Translations under genes and position numbers: made by a program
In this document: piece by piece, positions 1 through 6,094 of the stretch
How positions within the stretch are numbered: the stretch's first letter is position 1
Layout of the letters: each line of letters starts with the position of its first letter
The notes under the pieces: generated by a model
What the model saw: the letters and a program-made list of their open reading frames with translations, nothing else
The model's database searches: none
What the model was told of the DNA's origin: nothing
Assembly: GCA_011053245.1 (NCBI GenBank)
Contig: DRGS01000038.1
Location: 1 to 7,843 of the forward strand
Source of the DNA: Phycisphaerales bacterium
GTDB lineage: Bacteria > Planctomycetota > Phycisphaerae > Sedimentisphaerales > Anaerohalosphaeraceae
Direction of reading: 5' to 3'
Length of the DNA stretch: 7,843 nucleotides

Positions 1-545
1 ACCTGACTCAATAAGACATCCGTACTGACATTCAACTGGATCTTGCCGCGCCTCAGGATAAAACCGCCGTCAATATCCGCACGGTCCGAAGCCAGATGAA
101 GATTGCCCTTGAATCCCGTACCGAGATTGCGATTGATCTGTTTGATCAAAGAATTATCTATCCGCGTCTCGTTCTTACCGATCACGACTTCCTCGTCGCC
201 GGTCTCAGCCGCCTTTTCCATCAAAGATGTGATCAACTTCTGGTACTCGTTATCGGGCAAACTGTTTATCTGCCCCCTTGCCTGGGCGAATACATCGTCC
301 AACAGCCCGGCCTTCGTGACAAGCATCTGCTTCCGGATATCCATCCGCGCAGTTGCCAGCTTCTGAAGCTTGCGATCCGCAGCAGCAGCTTTCGCCAGAC
401 GCTCCGTCTCCTTCTGAAAAACCGCAAGCTCATCCTGTAAACGAACATCCTCACCAGAAGCTTTCTCACTCGCTTCGGCAACGAGCTTTTCCGCTTGCCC
501 ACGCGCATCGGATAGAATCTTTTCTACAACTTGTTCAGCATTCAT
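1..545 (-). CDS. atpE: V/A-type ATP synthase subunit E (partial, C-terminus beyond left edge)
   Basis: Peripheral-stalk subunit of a V/A-type rotary ATPase. With subunit H/G it forms the stator that links the catalytic A/B head to membrane subunit I. About 181 codons are visible, read from the ATG at 543-545, and the frame stays open to the window edge. Residues 1-70 are charged, alanine-rich and helical (beginning MNAEQVVEKILSDARGQAEK), as expected of the N-terminal coiled coil. The later part is a globular domain with a stretch reading GGFILRRGKIQLNVSTD, which resembles the conserved GGF(I/V)L...G.I..N.S segment near the end of the family. Family members are about 190-200 residues, so only a short tail should be missing. 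The start is supported by an in-frame TAA two codons upstream and a weak AGG Shine-Dalgarno 8 bases away. It lies 55 bases after subunit K in the same operon. The symbol follows V-type naming and is not F-type AtpE (subunit c). Confidence 0.88.
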   Translation of the reverse strand, partial: MNAEQVVEKILSDARGQAEKLVAEASEKASGEDVRLQDELAVFQKETERLAKAAAADRKLQKLATARMDIRKQMLVTKAGLLDDVFAQARGQINSLPDNEYQKLITSLMEKAAETGDEEVVIGKNETRIDNSLIKQINRNLGTGFKGNLHLASDRADIDGGFILRRGKIQLNVSTDVLLSQ

Positions 546-600
546 ATCTTATACCTATCACAATTATAAAAAGCATTTTGTACGCGGTTACGCTTTCGGC

Positions 601-1095
601 TTAGCCGATCTTGATACCGATAAAGATAGCAAGGAACGAAATAAGGAAACCAAGGATCGCGTAAAACTCAACCAGAGCGGCATAAACAACACCGGCCTTG
701 ACGCTCATCTCAGGTCGCTTCGCTGCCATCAGGATACCGCCGGCACAGGTCTTGCCCTGGTGGATAGCGCTGAACATACCAGCTACTCCAACAGCCAAAC
801 ATGCCGCAAAGATCTGCCATGCCTGAGCCTGGGTCATTGCTATCCCCGCTTCTGCCAGTCCGCCGCTAAACATTTCCAGCTTGATCATTACGAACAAACC
901 GATAACGAATCCATAAATACCCTGCGTACTCGGAAGCACCACCAGAATAGTCATAAGTCCGTACCGTTCAGGCTTCTCGCTGAGAACACCCGTTGCTGCT
1001 CTTCCGGCAATACCAAGCCCGATCGATGATCCGATACCAGTCATAAATGTTGCCAACGACGCGCCTGCCAAAGCAATTGCTATTGCATAATCCAT
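601..1095 (-). CDS. atpK: V/A-type ATP synthase subunit K (rotor proteolipid, 164 aa)
   Basis: Membrane rotor subunit. A ring of these carries the coupling ion past subunit I. The protein is a duplicated hairpin with four hydrophobic segments at roughly residues 3-30, 46-72, 92-112 and 133-162, separated by polar loops (GRAATGVLSEKPERYG and HQGKTCAGG...AAKRPE). The size fits the 16-kDa V-type proteolipid, not the 8-kDa F-type subunit c. The carboxylate is present only in the second hairpin (E143 in ALVEFYAILGF). The first hairpin has LPSTQGIYGF (L54, T57, Q58, Y61) and the second has Q113. These align with L61, T64, Q65, Y68, Q110 and E139, the Na+ site of Enterococcus hirae NtpK, so Na+ coupling is inferred. 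A strong Shine-Dalgarno (AAGGAAAGG, minus strand of 1104-1112) sits 8 bases before the ATG. The gene lies 31 bases after subunit I and is cotranscribed with it. Confidence 0.95.
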   Translation of the reverse strand: MDYAIAIALAGASLATFMTGIGSSIGLGIAGRAATGVLSEKPERYGLMTILVVLPSTQGIYGFVIGLFVMIKLEMFSGGLAEAGIAMTQAQAWQIFAACLAVGVAGMFSAIHQGKTCAGGILMAAKRPEMSVKAGVVYAALVEFYAILGFLISFLAIFIGIKIG

Positions 1096-1126
1096 CTTTA
1101 AAACCTTTCCTTAAAAAAAACTGATG

Positions 1127-3103
1127 CTATTTATTTTCCGGAATATTTACTGTTATGTGTTGATACTTTTTCTGTAACGGCTTAAAGTCCTTGCCGCCGC
1201 CTACGAGGAATTTCGGAAAAAACTCCACAAACTGCAAACGCAAACTGTGAACGAAAGAACTCAACGTCGACATCGCCAGATTGAATATATGACCGCCAAC
1301 AAAGAGTATAGCTCCTAAAATGAAACCTACATAAGGGATATCCATCATGAGCTTAACAAGGATATTCACCGCCATACCCAAACCGGCGGTTACCATCCCG
1401 AGCGCCATCAAGCGTACATAGCTTAATATGTCGCCGAAATAAAACACTGTACTGAACAAAGCGAAAACTCCCCCGCCTATTCGACCGGCAACACCGGATT
1501 TACGTTCGGTAAAGAAGAATATCAAAACAGTCTGTATGATCGCCAGCGGCCCGAATACTTTCGCCAGCCCTACCGGGATTATCCCGCCCTTGCTCAGACC
1601 GTACAGCAGAAGCGAATTCAAAAAGATCAGCCACGTCAACTGTTCAAAAACCGCAGCCATATAGTCCTTATTTCTAATGTTGTTATAAAAAGCGATACCA
1701 AGCCCGAATTGTATCTGTATGTAACCCAGACTCAGAGACAGCATAAAGAATGTCAAAGGACTCTTCAGCGGATCAAACAGCATTATCTTTGTACGAAGAT
1801 TATCAAGCCCGCTGCCCTCACCGGCAAACGAAAAGATAGCATCGGCGAACCAACTGCCCGTCAAAGCGCCTGCGATGACCGTAGAGACCGCACAGGCCAC
1901 AAACATCCAGAGTGCGCCCTTATTGCCCTTCATCTTCTTCATTGCCCACCAGAGCAATCCCAGCATTATCAGCCCGTATCCGGCATCGGTTAGACATAAA
2001 CCAAAGAAAAGTGCAAAGAACGGAGCAAGAAACACCGTCGGATCCATATCCGTCGCCGCCGGCATACCATACAGCCGCGTGATAGTCTCGAAGGGTCGTA
2101 CACTCCTGTGGTTTTCGATCTCGACGGGAACCTCTTCACCTTCGGCAAGTTCGATCTCATCGACACTTGACGCCGAAAACCCTGCAACGATTTTCTCAAT
2201 ACTTTTGTAATCCTTCTTTTTGGCCCAGCCCTCCAACAATACTACATTTTCAGTCGCCGGTGCCGTCATCCTCGCGTTTTCACGGCTCAAAAGATTGACA
2301 TAGTGATCGGAAAGTATCTGAAGTTTGAGTCTCTCAGCGGAAAGTTCCCCTGCTTTTGTTTTAGCCTTTTCCAGATCGACCTTAGTATGTGCAAGTTTCT
2401 CTTCGCAGTTCGTCAGTATATCGCGAACCGTTCCATACATCCCCTCAAAGCTCACAGCCTCGAAATCCCCGCTCCGCAGAACCTTATGCACCTCGCCAGC
2501 TATATCATTCAAACAGACCACAACACATGCGTGCAGCGTTCCGGTGTGACTTATTTCCTCAACCGCTGAACCCAGTTCCGAAAGACCCGCGACCGTGTCC
2601 TCGTAGTACTGATGCGGGATCAGCCCCGTAAGGCACGTCGTATTTTCAAGTTCGCGAAGATGCTCAACCGGACCTGTCATCGACTTCCAAGGCTCAAGCC
2701 AGTCGTGTTGACCCGACAGATTTTCGCGTTCGCTATTGAGTCTTTCGATCTCAGATTCGGTCTGCTCGGTATTTTCCAGCAGATCAACCGCATCACGCCC
2801 AGCCACAACCTCGGAATAATATTTGTTCTCGATCTCGATACGAGGGCTAAAGACAGTGGTAGGATCCTTTTCCGTGGCATAACTTTTTAGAAACTTGATG
2901 CTGCTATCCAGACGCGTCACCATCTCTTCGATATCGCGCGGCCGTTTCGACTCAACCTGCAACTCCGGCCACTCCTTACTCACCATCGCACGCTCGGCAT
3001 CGAGAACCTGAACAATGCCTTCCCCCTGCAAGCTCTCAAGCAACTCCGCAACCTCACTTGAGTGGCTGGCAACCATTATTTTCGTCATCGCGGCAATAGC
3101 CAT
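1127..3103 (-). CDS. atpI: V/A-type ATP synthase subunit I (658 aa)
   Basis: Stator membrane subunit, homologous to eukaryotic V-ATPase subunit a, which provides the ion half-channels facing the K ring and anchors the peripheral stalks. Residues 1-340 are soluble and rich in charged helices (coiled-coil stretches near 105-130 and 230-265). Residues from about 355 to 630 hold seven or eight membrane segments. The first carries APFFALFFGLCLTDAGYGL, a family hallmark. The essential arginine that faces the proteolipid carboxylate is R564 in SYVRLMALGM. A second conserved arginine is R622 in HSLRLQFVEFF, matching yeast R735 and R799 contexts. Length is normal for the family. The ATG at 3103 is preferred because AAGGG lies 10 bases upstream, inside the last codons of subunit H. 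An internal ATG at residue 6 gives the more usual MTKIMV start but has no visible ribosome site. Only 5 bases separate it from subunit H, so coupling is likely. Confidence 0.95.
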   Translation of the reverse strand: MAIAAMTKIMVASHSSEVAELLESLQGEGIVQVLDAERAMVSKEWPELQVESKRPRDIEEMVTRLDSSIKFLKSYATEKDPTTVFSPRIEIENKYYSEVVAGRDAVDLLENTEQTESEIERLNSERENLSGQHDWLEPWKSMTGPVEHLRELENTTCLTGLIPHQYYEDTVAGLSELGSAVEEISHTGTLHACVVVCLNDIAGEVHKVLRSGDFEAVSFEGMYGTVRDILTNCEEKLAHTKVDLEKAKTKAGELSAERLKLQILSDHYVNLLSRENARMTAPATENVVLLEGWAKKKDYKSIEKIVAGFSASSVDEIELAEGEEVPVEIENHRSVRPFETITRLYGMPAATDMDPTVFLAPFFALFFGLCLTDAGYGLIMLGLLWWAMKKMKGNKGALWMFVACAVSTVIAGALTGSWFADAIFSFAGEGSGLDNLRTKIMLFDPLKSPLTFFMLSLSLGYIQIQFGLGIAFYNNIRNKDYMAAVFEQLTWLIFLNSLLLYGLSKGGIIPVGLAKVFGPLAIIQTVLIFFFTERKSGVAGRIGGGVFALFSTVFYFGDILSYVRLMALGMVTAGLGMAVNILVKLMMDIPYVGFILGAILFVGGHIFNLAMSTLSSFVHSLRLQFVEFFPKFLVGGGKDFKPLQKKYQHITVNIPENK

Positions 3104-3108
3104 ATTGT

Positions 3109-3417
3109 TTACGCCCTTTTTAGCTCTTCTACAACTTTTGCAACTCCCGCAGGTGTCTTTCCCTTTGCGGTTGATTCAAGCTGGCGTCTGTGTTCATCGG
3201 CGGCGGCCTTGAGTTTTTCAACTTCCTCGTTGCCAGCCTCTTCCGCAATGGCAACTGCATCTTCGATTGCGGTTTTGCGTTTCTGCTGTGCGGCAGCGAG
3301 TGCTTCGGCTTGTTTGGCCTTCGCAGCCTGCATAAGTTCGGTAGCGTCCGCCTTTGCCTTTTCAATGATTTCCTTGGCGTCGGTTTCTGCTTTTTTTATA
3401 TTCTTTATCAGTTCCAC
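3109..3417 (-). CDS. atpH: V/A-type ATP synthase subunit H/G (peripheral stalk coiled coil, 102 aa, GTG start)
   Basis: Small stator subunit that pairs with subunit E as a long heterodimeric coiled coil. The protein has no membrane segment or catalytic motif. It is almost entirely Ala, Lys, Glu and Gln with heptad-like spacing (MELIKNIKKAETDAKEIIEK at the N-terminus), as in the archaeal AhaH / Thermus subunit G family, which is about 100-120 residues long. Start: no ATG is available upstream, and an in-frame TAA lies three codons before the GTG at 3415-3417. AGGAG (minus strand of 3428-3432) is 10 bases away, so GTG initiation is well supported. It is the first gene of the operon and is followed after 5 bases by subunit I, matching the G-I-L(K)-E order of Thermus. 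The assignment rests on composition, size and position because the family is poorly conserved in sequence. Confidence 0.85.
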   Translation of the reverse strand: MELIKNIKKAETDAKEIIEKAKADATELMQAAKAKQAEALAAAQQKRKTAIEDAVAIAEEAGNEEVEKLKAAADEHRRQLESTAKGKTPAGVAKVVEELKRA

Positions 3418-3427
3418 GTCTAATTAT

Positions 3428-3432
3428 CTCCT
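3428..3432 (-). promoter_or_regulatory. Shine-Dalgarno site deciding the GTG start of subunit H
   Basis: The minus strand reads AGGAG here, 10 bases before the GTG at 3417. The in-frame TAA between them excludes any longer reading frame, so this site fixes the non-ATG start of the first ATPase gene. Confidence 0.6.
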
Positions 3433-3443
3433 GCCCGGCTAAC

Positions 3444-3497
3444 CCGAAATATATTGACTACGCAATGTAATCCGCTAACTATACAACTATATTTCGG
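3444..3497. repeat. Perfect 10-bp inverted repeat in the divergent promoter region
   Basis: Left arm CCGAAATATA (3444-3453) and right arm TATATTTCGG (3488-3497) are exact reverse complements separated by 34 bases. Arm starts are 44 bp apart, about four helical turns, placing both arms on the same DNA face. By rough expectation a 10-bp perfect match is uncommon in a 189-base stretch, though AT bias helps. It may be a paired operator or chance. No regulator family is recognised. Confidence 0.4.
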
Positions 3498-3518
3498 TAT
3501 TTCCAGTAAATTTCCATA

Positions 3519-3539
3519 TTTTTTTCATATATAAAAAAA
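3519..3539. repeat. T7/A7 inverted repeat
   Basis: Seven T (3519-3525) and seven A (3533-3539) flank CATATAT, forming a perfect A/T stem with a 7-base loop. It lies between the two divergent genes. A weak A/T stem like this is more likely a bent or easily melted promoter element than a terminator, since transcription leaves this region in both directions. Confidence 0.35.
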
Positions 3540-3606
3540 GAAAATCAATTCACTTGCAATGACTATTTTTGCTGGTAGGCACCGCTTCCTGCCGACATAA
3601 TCAGCG

Positions 3607-4800
3607 ATGATGGACTTGAAAACAATAAAATACGGATCACTCGACCGCCTCATCGAAGCCGTTGTACTGATATTAATGGCCACAGGGGCCGTTTTCGTAG
3701 TCTCCGCAGGTGCTAACCTTAGCAGCAAACTCGACTTACGTCACTTTTACGGCTTCACCACACTCAAGCAGATATTCTTTTTCCCGCTTGCCGTCGTAGT
3801 TATGTACTGTATGTCAGTTATCGACTATCGCAGGTTCAGTTTCGACTTCAAAGGCAATGCCTCCGCCGGCAAATCCCTGACTCCATACCTGTTAGTCATT
3901 GCTATTACACTACTTACGCTCGTACTCATCCCCGGCATCGGTATCGAAAAGAACTTCTCACGCAGATGGCTATCACTCGGAGCTGGTGCCGTTTCCATCA
4001 GTTTCCAACCGTCGGAATTAGCCAAATGGACCCTGATACTGTTCCTTGCCGCATTTCTCGCAAAAAATTCCGATTCCATGCGCCAGTTTTGGAAAAAATT
4101 CGTGCCCTTATGCCTCACCGCAGGCCTTATTATCGGTCTTATAATAACGCAAGACTTTGGCACAGCAGCAGTTATAGCAATGATAACGACGTTCATGCTA
4201 ATTGTCGGCAGAGCGTGTTGGTGGCATTTTCTTGTCCCGTTGCCCGTCATATTACCCGCATTTTACTTCGCAATAGTCACTTCCCCCACGCGCCTCAACC
4301 GTATAAGAGCTTTTTTCAGTGAAGACGCCTCCGGATTAGCCGCCAACTACCAGGCTACCCAGTCACTGATCGCCATAAGTGCCGGTCGCCTCCTCGGCAG
4401 GGGACTTGGCAGAGGAATATCAAAATACGGACACCTACCCGAAGATACCACAGATTTCATATTCGCGATAATCGCCGAGGAATTGGGCTTCGTAGGAGCG
4501 ATCGCCGTCATCTTGCTCTTCATCGCCTTCACAGTGCTTGGAACCTTAGTCATCGTCAGGTGCAAAGACCGCTTCGGAGCGCTATTAGCTTCCGGCATAG
4601 TCCTTTCCATCGCCGCCCAAGCCGCCATCAACATCGGCGTCGTCACCAGGACCCTCCCCACAAAAGGCATACCACTGCCCTTCATAAGCGCTGGCGGAAC
4701 AAGCTTGCTCCTTTCAGCAGCAGCCGTCGGCATACTAATTAATATAGCAAGACAGACTTTGCGGCCCCCTGATCTCACAGCCGAGGGAGTCGTCCTATGA
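3607..4800 (+). CDS. ftsW: FtsW, SEDS-family peptidoglycan glycosyltransferase (397 aa)
   Basis: Polytopic membrane enzyme that polymerises lipid II into glycan strands at the division septum together with a class B PBP. About ten hydrophobic segments span the protein from residue 14 to 383. SEDS landmarks in order: SRRWLSLGAG..QPSELAK (118-140), TQDFGTAAV (181-189), ATQSLIAISAGRLLGRGLGRG (250-270), then HLPEDTTDFIFAIIAEELG (276-294). In the last, D283 matches catalytic D297 of E. coli FtsW. LPTKGIPLPFISAGGTSLL follows at 350-368. The PTKG form favours FtsW/SpoVE over RodA. The usual SYGG is SAGG here. The in-frame TAA at 3598-3600 limits the start to the ATG at 3607 or the adjacent ATG at 3610. 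No clear Shine-Dalgarno precedes either. The stop overlaps murG by ATGA. Third codon positions are unusually C-rich (ATC, GCC, CTC), unlike the ATPase and obgE genes. Confidence 0.95.
   Translation: MMDLKTIKYGSLDRLIEAVVLILMATGAVFVVSAGANLSSKLDLRHFYGFTTLKQIFFFPLAVVVMYCMSVIDYRRFSFDFKGNASAGKSLTPYLLVIAITLLTLVLIPGIGIEKNFSRRWLSLGAGAVSISFQPSELAKWTLILFLAAFLAKNSDSMRQFWKKFVPLCLTAGLIIGLIITQDFGTAAVIAMITTFMLIVGRACWWHFLVPLPVILPAFYFAIVTSPTRLNRIRAFFSEDASGLAANYQATQSLIAISAGRLLGRGLGRGISKYGHLPEDTTDFIFAIIAEELGFVGAIAVILLFIAFTVLGTLVIVRCKDRFGALLASGIVLSIAAQAAINIGVVTRTLPTKGIPLPFISAGGTSLLLSAAAVGILINIARQTLRPPDLTAEGVVL
4783..4789 (+). promoter_or_regulatory. Ribosome binding site of murG inside ftsW
   Basis: GAGGGAG lies within the last codons of ftsW, 7 bases before the murG ATG, whose first bases overlap the ftsW stop (ATGA at 4797-4800). 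This arrangement supports translational coupling of the two wall-synthesis genes. Confidence 0.6.
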
Positions 4801-5906
4801 AACATTACTTCTTCGCTGGCGGCGGAACAGGCGGCCACATATACCCCGCAATCGCCATCGCCGAGCGCATAACAGACCTTGAGCCGGACGCACAGATAAA
4901 ATTCTTCTGCAGCAACCGGCCCATCGATTCGGCAATATTGGCTGACAGCCCATTTGAACCAACGATCCTGCCTGCCATGGCCTTTTCGATAAGACCCCCG
5001 AGGTTCTGCTCGTTTTTATGTTCGCTAATGAAAAGTTACCGTCTCGCCCTGAAAGAACTCAAAGCAGTCAAAAAAGACGCCGTCGTCATCGGTATAGGCG
5101 GCTTCCTCTCGGCCCCGGTCGTATTAGCCGCCGCAAAATTAAAAATCCCCGTCTTCATGGTCAACGTCGACATCGTACCCGGCAGGGCCAATAAGCTGCT
5201 CGCCGGATTCGCAAAGGAAATTTTCGTCCAGTTCGACGAGACGCCAAAGCATTTCGGCCCAAACACTCCAAAGGTAACCGTCACTGGATGTCCCCTGCGA
5301 GCTGCCTTCATGAAACCAGACAAAGCCCGCGCCATCGCCAAGCTCCAACTTGACGAAAGCAAGAAAACCCTGCTCATAACCGGAGCCTCCAGCGGATCGG
5401 AAAGCATCAACCAAGCTGTATTGAAATTGCTCGGCGCCCTCGAAAGTTTCGCTGATGATTGGCAGATCGTCCATCTCGCCGGTCGCGATAACTACCAACG
5501 CATCGAAGCCGCCTATAACGACTCCAAAATCGCTCGCAGAGTATTAGGCTACTGGCATGACATGGCCGACCTCTACGCATGCGCAGACATCATCATCGGC
5601 AGAGCGGGTGCCGTCAGCATCGCTGAGTTCGCCGCATCCGGCAAACCCGCTATATGTCTGCCCTACCCATACCATAGGGACAAACACCAATACCGAAACG
5701 CAAGCGTACTCGCCTCAACCGGCCAAGCCGTAATAGTCGATGACCACATCGGTGATTGCGACAAAACATCAAAGGAACTATTCAACTGTCTGGAGGAATT
5801 GATGGCAGACGACGAAAAACGCCTCTCCAGAACCAATATTGCCAACCCACTGACAAAAAATGACCCCGCTCTACAGATCACAAAAAAAATCATTCAAACC
5901 ACCTAA
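4797..5906 (+). CDS. murG: MurG, lipid I N-acetylglucosaminyltransferase (369 aa)
   Basis: GT28-family enzyme at the inner face of the membrane that transfers GlcNAc from UDP-GlcNAc to lipid I, giving lipid II, the substrate of FtsW. N-terminal Rossmann half: GGGTGGHIYPA (8-18) and GIGGFLSAP (99-107). C-terminal donor half: TGASSGSESINQ (195-206), then YWHDMADLYACADIIIGRAG (252-271), E277 in SIAEFAASGKPA matching the ribose-binding Glu of E. coli MurG, and DKHQYRNA (295-302). VTGCPLR (162-168) corresponds to the usual GNPVR. Length is typical (350-370). Odd feature: the HEQN motif normally preceding (A)VPG..N is replaced by VNVD (122-125), although IVPGRANK follows correctly. The residues around it read cleanly, so a frameshift is unlikely. 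This may mark a divergent lineage or altered acceptor handling. It overlaps ftsW by 4 bases. No murC follows. Third positions are C-rich, as in ftsW. Confidence 0.92.
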   Translation: MKHYFFAGGGTGGHIYPAIAIAERITDLEPDAQIKFFCSNRPIDSAILADSPFEPTILPAMAFSIRPPRFCSFLCSLMKSYRLALKELKAVKKDAVVIGIGGFLSAPVVLAAAKLKIPVFMVNVDIVPGRANKLLAGFAKEIFVQFDETPKHFGPNTPKVTVTGCPLRAAFMKPDKARAIAKLQLDESKKTLLITGASSGSESINQAVLKLLGALESFADDWQIVHLAGRDNYQRIEAAYNDSKIARRVLGYWHDMADLYACADIIIGRAGAVSIAEFAASGKPAICLPYPYHRDKHQYRNASVLASTGQAVIVDDHIGDCDKTSKELFNCLEELMADDEKRLSRTNIANPLTKNDPALQITKKIIQTT

Positions 5907-5909
5907 CTA

Positions 5910-5952
5910 AGCCCCGCCCTCTTGCCAAGCCTTGCCATACAAGTGTGGGGTT
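5910..5952 (+). repeat. Nested inverted and direct repeats downstream of murG
   Basis: AGCCCCGC (5910-5917) can pair with GTGGGGTT (5945-5952) through six Watson-Crick and two G-U pairs. Inside are two copies of CTTGCCA exactly 10 bases apart (5921 and 5931). Each can fold on its own: CTTG-C-CAAG at 5921-5929 and CTTG-CCATA-CAAG at 5931-5943. The position fits a terminator for ftsW-murG, but no U-tract follows, so an intrinsic terminator is doubtful. It could instead be a structured RNA end or a chance fold. Confidence 0.3.
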
Positions 5953-5993
5953 GGAAATTATGTGATCGTAATTGAAAAGCTTTGATAATTGTC

Positions 5994-6022
5994 TGTAAAT
6001 CCATATCCTTTGCGGGTATAAT
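5994..6022 (+). promoter_or_regulatory. Candidate promoter for obgE-coaX
   Basis: A perfect TATAAT (6017-6022) is preceded after 17 bases by TGTAAA (5994-5999), a weak -35 match (3 of 6 to TTGACA). Transcription would start near 6029, leaving an untranslated leader of about 65 bases before the obgE ATG. The perfect -10 and the location in the only gap before obgE support it, and the poor -35 weakens it. Confidence 0.4.
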
Positions 6023-6094
6023 AGGTGGTTCGATTATTAAAGAGACGCGATATTTGCCCTGAAATGGGGCTTTGAGAGGCAATGTAAGTAAGAA

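Larger units (their letters stand above)
3418..3606. promoter_or_regulatory. Divergent intergenic region between ATPase operon and ftsW
   Basis: 189 bases lie between the GTG of the leftward ATPase operon and the ATG of rightward ftsW, so promoters for both should sit here. The middle part is AT-rich. I see no clean sigma70 pair. The best plus-strand match is TTGACT at 3454-3459 followed by TATACA at 3480-3485, but the 20-base spacing is too long. TATATA at 3528-3533 could serve either strand but lacks a good -35 partner. The region also holds a 10-bp inverted repeat and a T7/A7 hairpin, listed separately. The promoter role is inferred from gene layout. Confidence 0.5.
5907..6094. other. Intergenic region containing the strand-composition switch
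   Basis: 188 bases without a gene between murG and obgE. Positions 5911-5940 contain 15 C and 5 G on the plus strand, while 5941-6094 contain 42 G and 16 C, so base skew reverses near 5940. Positions 5951-6010 are AT-rich (17 of 60 bases G or C). A nested repeat structure lies at 5910-5952 and a TATAAT box at 6017-6022. No convincing DnaA box (TTATCCACA-like) was found on either strand. The nearest, TGTGGGGTT at 5945-5953, shares only the CCACA half. Confidence 0.6.

Noticed and set aside
1111..1120. Poly-T run (minus strand) after the subunit I stop, possible terminator
   Set aside because: There is no GC-rich stem before it, and subunit K follows 31 bases on in the same operon with a strong ribosome site.
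3088..3103. Alternative subunit I start at the internal ATG (residue 6)
   Set aside because: It would give a more typical N-terminus, but no Shine-Dalgarno precedes it, while the first ATG has AAGGG at a suitable distance.
3559..3600. 13-residue leader-like ORF (MTIFAGRHRFLPT) ending just before ftsW
   Set aside because: It has no good Shine-Dalgarno and no run of regulatory codons or attenuator hairpin. A frame this short occurs easily by chance.
4347..4838. Minus-strand open frame (163 codons) opposite the end of ftsW
   Set aside because: It is antisense to conserved SEDS motifs and the ftsW/murG junction and has shadow-like composition.
6056..6070. GCCC/GGGC hairpin just before obgE, with a TTT following
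   Set aside because: The stem is only 4 bp with a 7-base loop. That is too weak for a terminator or riboswitch claim.
5941..6094. DnaA boxes that would prove oriC at the skew switch
   Set aside because: By reading both strands, the best matches share only about 5 of 9 bases with TTATCCACA, so there is no supportable box or cluster.
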